Shown here: piece by piece, positions 29,401-31,875 of the stretch
Layout: every line of letters starts with the position of its first letter
How positions within the stretch are numbered: the first letter of the stretch is position 1
NCBI RefSeq assembly: GCF_000422625.1
Contig: NZ_AUGK01000008.1
Location: 80,197-144,196, forward strand
Direction: 5' to 3'
Length of the DNA: 64,000 bases
From: Adlercreutzia mucosicola DSM 19490
GTDB taxonomy: Bacteria; Actinomycetota; Coriobacteriia; Coriobacteriales; Eggerthellaceae
Notes under the pieces: model-generated
Seen by the model: only the letters and a program-made list of their open reading frames with translations
Told to the model about the DNA's origin: nothing
Database searches by the model: none
Program-made: the position numbers and the translations under genes

Positions 29401-31716
29401 CTTCACCAGGTAGGCCAGCTCGCCTTTGGACGTGTCGGCGCCGGGCACCAGCTCGTTTTCCGACAGCAGCAGCGGATGCGGGTTGATCACCGTGTCCGGC
29501 GACACGTTGGAGCGCGCCGTGGCGTACAGCGGCATATCGGCGAACAGGCGCATTGCGGGAGCAAGGCCGGTCGCATTGTCGGCGGTAGCATCCTGCCCAG
29601 CGGCATTGTCGGCCTCGGTCCCCTCATCGGCACCATCGGAATCGTCCCCGTCGTCATCCCCGTCGCCGTCTCCATCGGATTCGCCCTTGCCGTCGCCCTC
29701 GGAATCATCGGGCCCGGCGGGCGGGACGACGTCGGCGCTCTCGCTCACGGGAACGAAGCGGCTCTTCAGGTTCACCACGTTGGCGTGGTACACGCTGGCG
29801 CCTTCCTCCTCGGCCAGGACCTGCAGGCGCAAATCGGCGCACACCTCGGCGTAGGTGACGGGGGCTTGGGGATCCTCGTCGGTGGGGCCGGACTCCACCA
29901 CCAGCGCGTCCTCGTCGTAGGGCACCGCCACATACAGCTTGCGCGTGCTGCCTGGTTCGATAACGCCCTCATCGCCCTCGCAACGCACGCTGATGGTCCC
30001 GTCGGGTATCACCGTATAGCTAAGCGGCGCCAGATCCAGCGCCTCCAGCGTGGCCACATCGGCCGGATCGATAGATGCCAGCTGCTCGCTGGTAAGACCG
30101 GTAACGTCCAGCACCACCGCGCCGCCCATGCCGGGCACACCGACGAACTCGCAATCGGCCAGGGCATCCACGTCGGTGATCACCGCGCCCTCGCCATCTT
30201 GATTGGCCACCCAGCCCTCGGGAGCCTCTTCGCCATCGGCGGGCAGCCGGTAGGCCGCCAGCTCGGACAGCGGCACGCCGCCTTTGCCCTGCCAGTCGGC
30301 AGGCCAGGCAGCCGTCAGCATGAAGGACGAGGCCGGCTCGGAATCGGCGGGCACCGTAAAGGCCGCCAGGGTCTTGTTCCAACCACGGCCGCGGCCGTCC
30401 ATTTGAGGCATCTGAAGCGTGCCCACAGTGCGGGCATCCAGCGTGGCTCCTGTGGTTCCGGCGCTGTTCGCCACGGTAATAGAACCGATGGCGCTGCGCA
30501 GTACGCGAGCTGTGGACACATCCGGCTCGCCCGTGGCGGGGTTCACCGCCGGCGAGGTGTAGCTGTGGAACTCGTAACCGAAGCGCACGGCCGCCGAGGC
30601 ATCTTGGGGCACCGAGCCTGCGAATCCCAGCGTAAATGACGGAGCCAGGGCATCGGCTGCCAGCTGCAGGTTGCCGTCGACGCCTTCGTAACGCAGCACC
30701 ACGTGTCCGCTCACGCCCGCCTGCAGATCCTCCTGGCTAATCTTGCGGTAGGCACCGGCATGCTCTTGCCACACCGACCACTGAGCCGGCACGTCATCGG
30801 CGAACAGCGCCACGCGGGGAGCCTTCAGCTGGGCCTCGTCATCGGGGAGGCTCGCCAGCGCGCGCTCGATCAAGGCGGTGGCATCATCGGCGGTATCCGG
30901 GTCGCTGGCCTCCAATCGGGCCAGGGCCGTCTGGGCGCGCCACTCCTCTTCCGACAGCGTAGCGCCCACGGCCTCGCCCGCCTGATACAGATAGGGCAGC
31001 TCCAAGGTCAGCACCACGGGATCGTTCGCATCGGAGCCGCCGATGTGGCCGCCGGCCAAAGTCAGACCCAAGTTACCCAGATCATAGCGCACGCGCAGCT
31101 TTCGATCTTGCAACTGATAGCCCACTGTGCTGTTCAAAGGCGCGCCCCATGCCACCAGAGCCGGGCTGATGCGGGAGGCGATGTCGTCGGGATCGGAGAA
31201 ATCCCCGGCCGCACTGGGCAGCACCTCATCGGCCGCGGTCAGCCCCTCAGGCGCCAGGTCCGCAAGGTCGCTGGCGGCCAGCTGCTTGCGAGCGGCATCC
31301 CATGCCGATGGGGCCGCCTCATCGGCCCCATCCGTCTCATCGACTTCGGCAGCTTCGTCGGCCTTGGGGGCATCGCTCGAATCTGCGGCATCGGCATCGT
31401 CGCCGGCAGGCTCAGGCGAGTTGTCGCTCTCGCCGTACAGAGCACGCTCGCCCAAGGGCAGCGCCGCGCTGGGGGACGCGGGAGCCGCCTGGGCATCGGT
31501 GATCAGCGGACTGAGGCTGGTGGTGTCGAACATGGTGACGGCCAGCAGCACCGCCATAACGGCGGACACTACCCGCACCCAGCGCTTCGTGCGAAACGAA
31601 GGCGGCACGGCCGTCGCCTCGGCCGGAGAGGTGCCAAGCTCTACAGGCGCGGACACCCCCCCCCATGAGCGATTTTCCTCGATGGCCAGCGTATGATCAG
31701 TCGTCCGTTTGTCCAT
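1..31716 (-). CDS. Giant secreted surface protein/adhesin, at least 10,572 aa, 3' end beyond left edge
   Basis: The frame opens at the ATG at 31716 with a weak GGGGAT Shine-Dalgarno about 7 nt upstream and stays in one codon register to base 1; I translated along it and met no stop, and no minus-strand ORF in this register ends anywhere in the interval. Residues 1-47 are a long polar N-region, about 48-61 are hydrophobic (SAVMAVLLAV), and AQA at 75-77 is a plausible signal-peptidase site. Residues 80-140 are acidic. Then come aromatic/Asn-rich beta-type regions, divergent repeats of about 230 aa near residues 1520-2150, six InlB-B/MucBP-like repeats (about 4500-5290), two more (about 7555-7810), and at least seven SdrD_B/Cna_B-like domains from about 8760 on. 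Families of this build are wall-anchored adhesins. The anchor, if present, is outside the window. Function in adhesion is inferred from architecture. Confidence 0.9.
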   Translation of the reverse strand, partial: MDKRTTDHTLAIEENRSWGGVSAPVELGTSPAEATAVPPSFRTKRWVRVVSAVMAVLLAVTMFDTTSLSPLITDAQAAPASPSAALPLGERALYGESDNSPEPAGDDADAADSSDAPKADEAAEVDETDGADEAAPSAWDAARKQLAASDLADLAPEGLTAADEVLPSAAGDFSDPDDIASRISPALVAWGAPLNSTVGYQLQDRKLRVRYDLGNLGLTLAGGHIGGSDANDPVVLTLELPYLYQAGEAVGATLSEEEWRAQTALARLEASDPDTADDATALIERALASLPDDEAQLKAPRVALFADDVPAQWSVWQEHAGAYRKISQEDLQAGVSGHVVLRYEGVDGNLQLAADALAPSFTLGFAGSVPQDASAAVRFGYEFHSYTSPAVNPATGEPDVSTARVLRSAIGSITVANSAGTTGATLDARTVGTLQMPQMDGRGRGWNKTLAAFTVPADSEPASSFMLTAAWPADWQGKGGVPLSELAAYRLPADGEEAPEGWVANQDGEGAVITDVDALADCEFVGVPGMGGAVVLDVTGLTSEQLASIDPADVATLEALDLAPLSYTVIPDGTISVRCEGDEGVIEPGSTRKLYVAVPYDEDALVVESGPTDEDPQAPVTYAEVCADLRLQVLAEEEGASVYHANVVNLKSRFVPVSESADVVPPAGPDDSEGDGKGESDGDGDGDDDGDDSDGADEGTEADNAAGQDATADNATGLAPAMRLFADMPLYATARSNVSPDTVINPHPLLLSENELVPGADTSKGELAYLVKSTDLTRMNLNMTFGFQQGWVGSMLQKTSFKVTIPYLYKEQATGAIMPAYTYEEIRRQYMNNPVNGPVGNYNSMRLVLVPDSNIFKEWDIVDDRNRRITAQNWNNSAYYPDGFTGTFTLSYRGSNGRGEMGLNFKRPEFQVKFIGDIPENTGASVQVGGSNYVYNDMSTEYTCRKDVEPGNMDDGATQARTITFIKTNLEWNTTVTNKWSPAMWDKYNYMVYRIETKNLSADADTIIDDLGYTFRMTGESYGGGGMRPEEIMAWTEDGRPVPAAHQENPSAIDDKTGKPYRLQGKPNEGGVLIYDVTALDDTIWDQLDLDKFSNINEFTSLTDKAGNPLMRPVSYQTGGMDAQITFVVTRDEGGTLVPKTDGNPDAPNNRVFLLALPYTNNFTPFTMNGVKVYPNVSLDTNSVAYFGKKAHYDEDYSWSKTLSNSDSFSEAKNGLQHTKTAFDRLSNTYRDGRSDARDRLGYLSKYRIQDIKATGNMPVSGNDLTLPYGAVINDDMPSNYELVNIEFRMKRVKQVLKLPDGTEREILNDLDDYLFLQGTDEAGKPYTANGVQFEVRSAASSTAPTSWVNLSTAPVLVGPDPNDADYDIYRVGGVTSADGIASLLEAQGVKAKPRNSTVTGSTGFVWTGNMRFPLAKELAKNSTLPLDITISGIMRAPASDGSGGRFTNTIKTDFGRKQWVVPIGDQGGYYSTAKYTSDASSANLLPESAVAPRVDAYPYDRRDDGTITWGARDGVVDAPMGQIRSGFAFHLSNASASRVEPGVFSTTVIPYVDKKKDTENNRYMLRGYETKYIVLSKDLLDHSNIKSVTVDYIDPNPSGSPASPGTYYPENAKQTFTLADLQSYAVAAPAVHGVDVPAGSILIPQDALRSRLGAAYVRSLSIDFDTFDGAVSVPTPNGGCFVALLGHTTYTGTYKVEGTFSTAYDGVSAQLSSKSHASLNVNPAKPIVYAAGFTGTPTTACTYGSWNQGRASALGAATSGFAFHLGNSSPTPLQPGHFVTSAMPLERYGATDADPGVRRGFDTSAVTISKALFDATKRTDADPATVTEIIVTALDADDQPKTYSFKGAALAGLLDADGNAVLTPDKWGKNYFSTVEVKFDYFKNNVAAGNPAGSGALVRIFGTTTWLASKLSVTGTLESQYGDPSMEVHSVGTDMTGAAVPGSPCQAILLPQNGNPVVSAYAFDRGKAGVFSAKGGTQTAPLLVKRSGYFFGLSNDSASLLQPGTFATGNIPVDQVSTTDGAGNTVVENRGFQTEKVVLGAHLFDVAQVTEVRLYALGATDPVVLAAADLERYRVKAGSAEAAQYGADAVGAVILPVGLWGDAYLQRVEVDFDRFEANVRALATPGAGDAYVLLYGAPSQLNNVTVEGKLFTRHEGDQGATNSRDKEGRGSATLSASTIEPAIAVTAGWSKDGTVYNSGVKETGAPVGGSYPYQSATPTPYRWGENPDRERAWFCYTLTNTAESSASNVYYDLSVNEQAASNVAQSPYRDVDGFMGTELVIEGFTQSAPDDPIAPNAWHHTSGDFDGIDIIEADGVTKHVFTMDDLAGYIDAGGVLRLPLHGTDPAGNAVASAKTVRLRYALFNGYVTGDRMLTAYVYGMMETHGNGLNNYSGWWSYDKWGNKTTWHPDDTMYQYRFTSGMGKFGPLDNRYNKPDGTNTITRNYTVRNYIGWFDWSTRGNAYKPAAERPVTPADNRGALDANGVPTGTTVTVAHYADGVGYEFVAKNATDSRSDTNRITYDLTQVSNKLDATAPVPGNYGFKTRTFTLGADLLELGLQRHGTAAGTSALKEIQFYFQSPVTGALETPVLITLADLQANLRDYQAADGDPFIFDMTTGVFAAEKDKYLRKVVVEYDTIDPAYEGKTLEAQFRGKSDWWNNYNNTVLLSAIMTAAQTGAIPASPGNTGRYGQDVSSRTASLSTPRPYLDIRVHEKYVDMPTGAYGKDGNSDDSAETMAVPYDRDFTVWAQLWNTDAVSYIDGADVSLNIGLGYETGIVQGPDSVTPTGSAWTGFHTTKITIAAAYLSQWENVGRLQLYGACDADTATSLKATLWPVYLNDELVGFKKSDKAIDRLTAPLPPQVEEKDEDGNPVLDADGNPVMIQPPATHPTASGPDFFPVADDGNFVLTEENLIYLGIDNLKNLTLYDWRDMKYNGVASGAQTVGFEGYSDRALGTHYTVLDGTTTVYLNNIREHALKDDGYYYRTTRHDNAEVLMSKMYFDANTRVGYNNNGDKINRFEQWAYTTDANHNYYNSYWGWGGTERDNHLEIGYKALGSYTLDLRQKRNSGNADGRGAIDVESDCHYEQQWAQYYNDPADDLYTNRYHTIDGRTYNSAAEVEFIQNLDHNAFDAYYVRVRAQALPYMRSITVKYGDGSSFTVDKAALDAAGLNSVAMGTDNRKYLRLNLLAKDGSGKHVADFSADEKNFYKHPFTAYENGGDPALADRVTQIVYRVAINQPQYTDDTKRYANQPDFGTWFLYNTLNNDAFEVTGRFYQVKSEVYSTTEVRMTLGGDTGNGAERTGHKAVVRYDDGLRNAGNAFRSVFSYQDYVQTGYNGHAHQPNKMRHLRTSARANVIETGAYTRKGHLNSWENGRDGIAGFNGSTEIKFASDQHYSVSLQRRYGSWDWNNWNGKVSFSDEIVLRDDMPVCQPDPDLEYYGFLSTGLCLVNKGGDDVLSRVSYIKFRLRKYAADGSTTERYAVIKRDAMSLVSGKSAYVYFERPNEDKAIQIQNALTAGDPVATLSLDENEFVVSYDIVMRNFGGEGDYAQEVGRHHGAEYNKNFGDIDVQVYGRPYTFLNQKATTLDDSTNYSRVFSRRYKSEVAEGTGQGFGNPDSLTPDPNGSWFGTLNPNDSYNSQYVDTDSAYLMGYLIPFGYHFSLQREHDNSSVGNMPYFAAGDNLTPAFGSFEARFQNYADGTPTNQENRLRASHINHATLTATTNANFRMQKVYIPSELLPDTPEWTKKAQVDAEGNPVLGAGNKPVLTSEDNTDWLRVKSFTFSYGSVQIKLQYDADKKAWLIQNGLHPGTYLTWQQLKDRGIVSKDRLTDGTYAGCYSIDIEAYLREQFRLYAATNGAEGIRPSTYTAVSATNLMPGFAADIATVNRTYVNTRISTLSIEYDSPNANRRRQDTMLDSNQFLSGDPTGTRGNAYNYAFAYDGVYADRTLDDFVSATATTATDLVAGNWNEYATPTGNKTGMAYSPYTWNENLAITDVQSKDPNRAPLNSSAYVSGLRHDPTAGNTLRHRLAQMETSMVRGKAVTVNGNAATVFGYDNSDTDIGAPVSYSTDSTAKDWGIPDGALYPGDYVEYTLRVGNKSAVAGSDNDVALEHVDAMFRVQKGQRIVGWEVSKKKGGDGNWVADNTTDHPVAAMIGNLDRSQLREAPQQTDLSFVPDGNGGTVEAYDENRVLLFRVGDNKWTDEGELTPAEGRTFDPGEYVTIRVITQMTGELETEDYLTSENTAANGTADTMPHRGSTVLADWFAVSAPMHGYLQYTVPGGGDADHNVWAYSNDMGGRWVNGYTTAHERTVYTIRPADPVDQFMINRNQFGSRVYSYTRFYNHLDDYTRVNSDRYEDPQRNNSRYDDPQLSFNFTGLDPSTLLMGRPRSDGDTAQLTVHNLNNPTYHTADMTVTVRLTDERGRQGFELTDTPKLATGTHDNYDIQRDADGKRVNLRYPADMPPSTDNLTNHDATLSDVVASVGNGAGSIGGGGDLEDGKDDVEKPRYTITYVIDEGGYFTVGDDRVSEMTNAEMDATATDKVTGATAWVLPGWAFDGWYVRETADDGTVTERKLENIPNALSDQDTVANLNTVAADDGGSDASGSDTLYADTTFVAKFKPSTTQVYGITYQAEANGKVSNESDGGIQVLGTAGITGSEALPNEGFIFDGWYVRTMDDEGKDVDTLVDDEHPVLTPEAAAPYVVKNADGLYTNTTFVAKFKDKSQRAFRITYTAADNGQVRTFRAAPGAGDDSTGGIEIIEGPAQTLTTPKMLCSTADGLIGGEAVADEGYSFVGWFLREEGPLGTPVDTAVGGTAQLDATTLAQVLPVDEDGLYVDATFVAKFKADTDVTYSVTYTAGAGGAVDVAKNADLMALSVKGVTGATATAQPGYVFDGWYVRETAEDGTVTERKLAGAGATLTADVAAANLAVTTLSDGDDAGEAGDAGDAGGEGDGASRAGIQAYADTTFVAKFVPAADNTYTITYEADDHGSVDIPSNTLQALSSAGATGSLATPDTGYAFAGWFKRETIVTQVPATDDEGNELHDDEGNVVMRDEITFKDTPVEGAKAQLSPDKLTPLLNTDEQGLYANTTFVAKFKADPQVTYTVTYEADGGRVDNEKNQDIQALGTEGLTGATATTTLSATDTEVPRFVGWFKRTYTTKQVPVWDTEQKVMTHEVQKPVLDADGHQAYDEDGNPITETVTEEMRDENGDLMYEEVPKTDAAGNPVQKRDEDGNLLFTEEREAHDTAITFTEEERETEGFDAEVLTPELAAPRLNKDASGLYADTIFVAKYEMGEPGGSTEEPEVPDGGGDTEMPDVPETPEKPTITNGTVHESVDTETDADRGTRPKIFIEYYDELAADWITIDELDALTKAAETDESDPRHVKVSEEGYFANSNKFRFITAVRWTYYDVPVTRDNTPNAVGASTPYALDDVALVGVARYQSNRVNGELTEWWEAAHHYVDVGYTHRHTEKTQLDFYKEGASGADGVLLTPARSHYADVENNSVLKTKADSYTEESFTVFRRTPVIRFQNQVFQTEAQVTGTAATAWNAAQKTGYIPGEQFWYKDVLWNTRRGTNTGMDVEGELYNPVFYERIPLDYLKTADGKEITADYLAQRLQKNIRWKNVFGEDVLDARTNGMKVKVTRVSEADAPELDSDIGGAMDYNMTPKGYTANRGASGKPFNDMNPVSAARETRFALFRIEWVVDPNYDGERPGSIVPDWRAEVSPVDLANHGTVCVEVGDTIELWFDVTAAVDGLPQVYGDTSKAWSGTKGSEPVYFPRVGEYWHTYADEYTGWNNHTGRIYVNPLSGGGYTASRPGIGAAYVNNGSVLMDMDSLMHESGFTAARVKNSDRWEMFDGSLTFIPGETTNQNAGENGWYTRPNSLYGADGHRGTYLDSDVRTSNYVQWTRYTPLRPSGAAELIANDLPRYVKLINSYSSGWNSDCDDSAYDRDYNELVTWPRTRGVLRTYTDEDGAATALPTKWGSATPIVWSQTRVHLQKAWLATASEMIPIADSSVAAGSNPDGTPAYESQRQYLSGRDAHEWWYEYWANRGTVRDHRGVLWGQYDVSLQYNQDYTARLQALNYGDRNLDGIEFTYIFPRGAEPKLDADGNPIVSAQVLSGVNGPTGYSNSPYTSENYATVSADEVKVEVVQTPWGDYAGYDAPAASQNPADYRNGLALKSASSPDVSGDPAVSSYEAVASADAGPRGTSYVESSQPWVLKITVTQPLGKWFGRDIDNQAANTADRDSYGGNAGYKINVNIASHIFSTNNAGYWYDRVLTRPVDTREIAGTDTASGELPSKSSAYYQLFDIDHFEGRAAWEADTNKGDGDLNNCQPFGMDYVWSARSWYANSSANMDAAYDRAYGSPNMPAVNGRTVQNNTVSLEEVAAGTRVMDTTGVQWGKAYKTSGAEGTPAYYAQTGTRARVRKPVVRTWSTIGTNGVTGPSTDYYMESEADSRQLNVHVENRYWWNRLAYNQQADHPEGDYYNYGGRWERLSHTYSVDGGQMGDIALPVVTVVLPENVAPQRADGTPYNCIPDVPQVFETTDWRLNEAYDANRDTQGLLANAKDRNDAWKDFKATVTYEKVADEENPANEQYRFVLRFEARGDVDLTGETADGYNASAPDKISVETTANGNRNREQRLRPYYTDTFKFNIITVGPSRQDADEVNRDEVIRSYENIRTYVTSKVDGYQFLADSDISGNPYQMGNLAQYRLRGCQWDDTRLDARLATYRINDRYGYWIHFTNADYYDANNNGYQTATPGVMPRHAINDGNYTRNGEPAINWLPGFTKRYNEGQNGLDSITPGTSNAGIIVEDYRFRKNFALSADASRGLNGNDTVRHTEAFARTKRDENGDKAVGVPDIREDTGIMNGLKLRVAYPTVKTEYWVSAGTGADGKTPSATGTGAYWDQSIANSSTGARNNRYYWLENDNGINFGGNAYNNAKSFEYGDTLWYTARFSNMNNGTQSSGAIKHAKLVFSLELPKEVTFYAGKTLMNSRAEVTDKNYEMYLGDQDGADSQFVVEWTHRLRTQGNRTVTETFTPKQLIDAGWTVRITHQPDYTSDDYTVSAGGANYAKPDLDDPTDVAPDNPPVKALSHEGETVVFELAPPDDATDEEFLKYDTLYDAFFDGVHPDGYLGVNDVVTLKVRTRIDNLGDGTDALDDMGATYRDRLNELRCWDGGNSTVYTTLHDTTLSWLDNTVGFNGAGWTHTFTKDILADDGVTVLHQAGDTVVKPTRSRGTGGTAQSDAAEGVFNFQPQYMERFVRWSRYNGFVRMVSDKAASTDTTTGEEIPAADYDKDGDLTDSYSYDRSGYFRVLKPSASVRGDTFIQRNLITDQDFDINLADDSHQGGDNRFVITQAINTGAAVNSFIVDWQVPYYGTSDALSYDAPLNDAKRPVVRTLPYVAAVRTGIWEVPGAEWETKQVAIDKFGNIIPDVPPSGTQTPGGATAAATAAAEEAAAVEAGSGVATDAAAAAAGAEPVVFGGHEPAARVLTPQAVAALFNDDTVPPLTAAALGASGAAAVAEETGEGGGSADGSDGAGDGSAGTDPVDPPELSGRKFQVNYDLTTVGGTSSSPGELTVRVNQELPVETGDGITGCVAKPARDYLFLGWYKKVSVEGGGTEEELVDYDIDEDGNGVLSVENVLASLNKDGDGNYTSTVYVAHFAEITYTVTYLAEYIDKTTDSTYNGPAHGTVVLSGSDGDPALSVYETSNQRAIDRLGGAKAIPDEGYVFAGWYRRTFDGDGNILKDELVTDIAQANGNSDLAEAGDWRAWVNREVSDDGAGIIYKDTTLVAKFKERPSYKDVNVKPLNEEAEIESKLRVFVLARIINPSTEAADRHRSVFGEQNGASYNDRENYAFPGTDADRDYFFGEDDADDYNTADNTEGTWVILGDPAGYAVSAKENTLIDTTEYTDRGVDIRQIRWVVKAVPEGLTGWDALMDETAARETPVPRKFRLDVDAIPTKTNTAGQVIAGTEGKQEADDFDPERLNVGWSWQTDANGDPVKDTSGKKNLIQTKSQMPSSLYDNAAGVLCHTYVLEDFVISTASLPLVGETPIGRALAGARDGDASAGGSGEATVSKEAHLNHFVSAWVRYDDTKYVGAERDRVGFYRAAEYPTLKIDMEQAYFNGNATESYTWVTGRPAIDPEASRMMRYKITLTNLSSDQLKSLGIVNGRADFCSNPDLSLVLPFVEGFGAAGMLDNNKFKYVPYDQTTSASCPLNLGYTSKAKSRDVPIMVERLDDEGNVVLDANGNPIMDPLHEDPNDPSSPIIYETIYDELATNIDTATPLWTYHIENQDASFATTSIVSKPNVSLAQPWVGGSLTVADKLGSVGSGYNRKFMDWRFTSALGGSTRGTLQMGQAVVIELMMPIRQDANTAISSDLMSATGYANKPGNYDPYIPTQQSNNKTSFVLDTRDANLDGNTNQMMLSLQLEAAGFISNSTQSQSKYSSSQLGTLYTQAINGPVGVPEGTNYTYRSQAENLGASEAIAKNYVRTVLLDVLPYNNDPKLLSGTYVPSEVDGEPGTMAKQDRGSTWNGWIEDLDSIKAWIISPTTDSNPDGRELRPDEAEIWVGPYRTDQIPDDAGGTRTKLTVLTEDSLPELWAMLSPTEKAAWLNEHRLNPTALRAEGFVPLEELKRYVEAHPDEALSLKHALRSIWVEVKKDDVILPVRGQIRLTYDMHAPLNLPKYLGSTKGDAVFDMNLDPDDKDLNPDLAERLAAVTQWNSFIQRINTNGASPTGDASARVVENAMAGAFIDAPDERGYLGDYVWIDANWDQLRNETDGTAVKDNQGRDTTMRKGPNGRYMVATDTRYNADTGEHESIYYDEDGNECLASDLFQDVDFDGEAEDPGINGVVVELLNENGLPVNRDGQVSKWIEGAAGDGSGRWVQCDQKTGEPLLNAGGGYINADAGAPLSFTTESDYYGNSGYWILSNILPGSYKLRYTFPKEYAGYTISTLYTGPDKDGDGVPDNKLDIEHREDDPDTPDVDETALVATTSKLVEVKPVEYGPEFADADNKDIFKNPDAVHAKYDADATSYIVGISAPVTVEGQVFQDDKFWGTTATGALWGVQFDGEDGTNQDLMDGYIDRQLDQTDPMLPLVTTLEEVRLGRMRVELYEYFPETETVASEPATDAEGRPAIFITGDGANCDWCAELAAGNPSGAAKEHYHHSCSEDDRLAGDALAEHLQRETIGNFKFLMKPGHYFIIRCEDHLGTRLLKPTPYLHTKDPLEMPADGEDALWDNDLYLKKYTVPNPNYNPSDPESSPTRKITKGETYPFHAKVPTDENGRAIYEEGEKWKGYKVYRKFGLGFGLGTVGYLGNYVWNDLNYDGVQGLLEPGVPGVTVTLEQYWWNPDALGTGAGAWQLVDKEVVKNDETGEREWRDKQHKTRMTNQAGQYVFAGLSTYVVDPLDTDLDKMDDEKKKYLAGYRLRIDRSNMLTLNTNWGFTYRDSATGEFGPDDETDSDIHTTVMNGPASGNPTDPTVGGMVEVPVYYLNAAGDKLPIDQELGQGSDSMIVLAGPELDDSLASNVVEVNVPGLKKPLRYDLTNPQRFENWDAGLVEIPQASITGVLWEDADYDGVRNIVDGPEDGDGDGSGDGAGDGSGDGSGDGAGDGSGDPVPPAGGEGEGGSDGTDPTEPVDPTEPTDPDHSGEIVDPDDSGELDEPIAKKDRPMADERVVLTQWYWDPAADDGAGAWLQSTTFGADLRTSHVVGTLPVQVPNPAYDPAGSGDALKPTITEQREVRVPNVTGGVAGHLVNWGADVGDGAFDKNALLAMVADVYDPQQWTELAPGEVGVFTDEDGTYNFDNLPAAYTDAEGAQYLASYRVRLYATHIDDKGTADVSDDNHWLLTRSHMGDDRTIDSDVLDRGTLTVIDRVAETGGDRGDGSRVDAGRIILAGVTDKPDRDDQGSHVPVPGQYVQSGQNTIYDWLTLRKDGEDVTVETVTGEDGAELGDRVVFRGGDIGQLPAPEGDIAGIIWNDANSNGLQDAGEPGVPSTHALKVRLDRYVPDAASADGWSLDTAWTPLYEYPGAGGHWRFEDLPSQRREADGSDTVFAYRAQVEAAPDVRNTLFIAKYQQGSDYTIDSDLRYDDSYLMNVDVDEYDVLLERRDADSFAGNVVTYAPSNNPNQGDGTTTGGTTPASLTSERASGPFTYDYDLAMLSDRASNDGGVEIPPSADIAGKVWKDTDYDGFIDEDEEIFANKTVILKRWTYDVATGQWSLADTISTQTDADGNYRFSTMPIATRVNSDSPVWSLNGYTIEINGVEEDVDATGMGGRPLTLWQQAPDPDDPTQTEDLNSKAARPASIDPSVYRELYTDGNYPVTFNVAANSGAPVFQNRIVLTQRAGENTATLPEYLVGGFDLTAPQGQEHMNAGFGQFRTSILRGVVWNDSDYNGVRDVHIDRLDGSLPLVPATPAARAVDTEAGLPGLEVRLVRYCYKDGQWVSDGNFATSYLADADPAAGLYAKAGDTASVYVKTDAEGVYEFTDLPSFVPKGRGADKDEFYLASYRVEVVRDATTGQYVVTRFHTAAATTRTDSDMTTDIDHAEGNYQVREIYDVVDAAGT
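2690..2965 (-). repeat. Low-complexity Asp/Gly/Ser and Pro/Asp linker
   Basis: Within the giant protein, after ITGVLWEDADYDGV, the sequence becomes a run of DGSGDGAG-type octapeptides (about 2855-2940) followed by a Pro/Asp/Thr linker (TDPTEPVDPTEP). The DNA is a short tandem repeat of GAYGGC-like units, so copy number may vary between isolates. Confidence 0.7.
8290..9050 (-). repeat. Two further InlB-B-like repeats
   Basis: Two units with the same signatures as the block at 15835-18215: FLGWYKK and FAGWYRR cores, and VAHF or VAKF endings. They follow an Ala/Gly-rich low-complexity linker (about 9050-9420) and precede the SdrD_B-type region, so they look like a hinge between the middle region and the C-terminal stalk. 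Confidence 0.7.
15835..18215 (-). repeat. Six tandem InlB-B/MucBP-like repeats in the giant protein
   Basis: Six successive units of about 100-195 residues share the pattern Y-x-I/V-T-Y at the start, G-x-V, a TGATA-like segment, F-x-GWYxRE (GWFKR in two units), and the closing motif ADTTFVAKF. This is the layout of the Listeria-Bacteroides/InlB B-repeat and related bacterial repeat domains, which form extended beta-rich stalks. Long unit-specific insertions are acidic and Glu/Thr/Asp-rich, the largest in the last unit. Two further copies occur at about 8290-9050. Confidence 0.8.
25260..27160 (-). repeat. Three divergent ~230-aa repeats of unrecognised family
   Basis: Modules begin at about 27155, 26440 and 25780. 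Each carries SGFAFHL-x-N (SGYFFGL-x-N in the third), then L/V-x-PG-x-F, R-GF/Y-x-T-x-x-V, an ILxP or LTP-x-x-WG segment and a V-D/K-FD-x-F strand. They are similar enough to align by eye but far from identical. Weaker relatives may follow at 25020-23740. I do not recognise the family. Confidence 0.55.
31656..31664 (-). repeat. G9 homopolymer inside codons 18-21 of the giant gene
   Basis: Nine C on the plus strand are nine G in the coding strand, reading W18-G19-G20-V21. A gain or loss of one base would shift the frame before the signal peptide. The frame is ON in this sequence. Confidence 0.95.
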
Positions 31717-31846
31717 GGTTGATCCCCAGATTCAATCCTTCGTTTATGCTTCGCCGAGTCCCCGTGCCGCAGCCTTCGCGCGCCTGAGTTCCCGCCTTTT
31801 CACAAGCGGGCACACGAAAATACGGCATAGGTACCCAATCCTGTTT

Positions 31847-31875
31847 ATTCTAGAACGATAAGGGGCCAACTTCAA
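31847..31875 (-). promoter_or_regulatory. Sigma70-type promoter of the giant gene
   Basis: On the minus strand TTGAAG (31875-31870) and TAGAAT (31852-31847) are separated by exactly 17 nt. The start of transcription would fall near 31840, giving a leader of about 125 nt that contains a small GC hairpin at about 31793-31812. Confidence 0.65.

Noticed and set aside
58..31668. Very long plus-strand frames (up to 2207 aa) opposite the giant gene
   Set aside because: All start at positions in the same register, i.e. exactly antisense codon by codon. In GC-rich genes the codons TTA, CTA and TCA are rare, so this antisense frame stays open by composition. The translations are Gly/Val/His/Arg-rich without domains, while the minus frame gives signal peptide and known repeat families.
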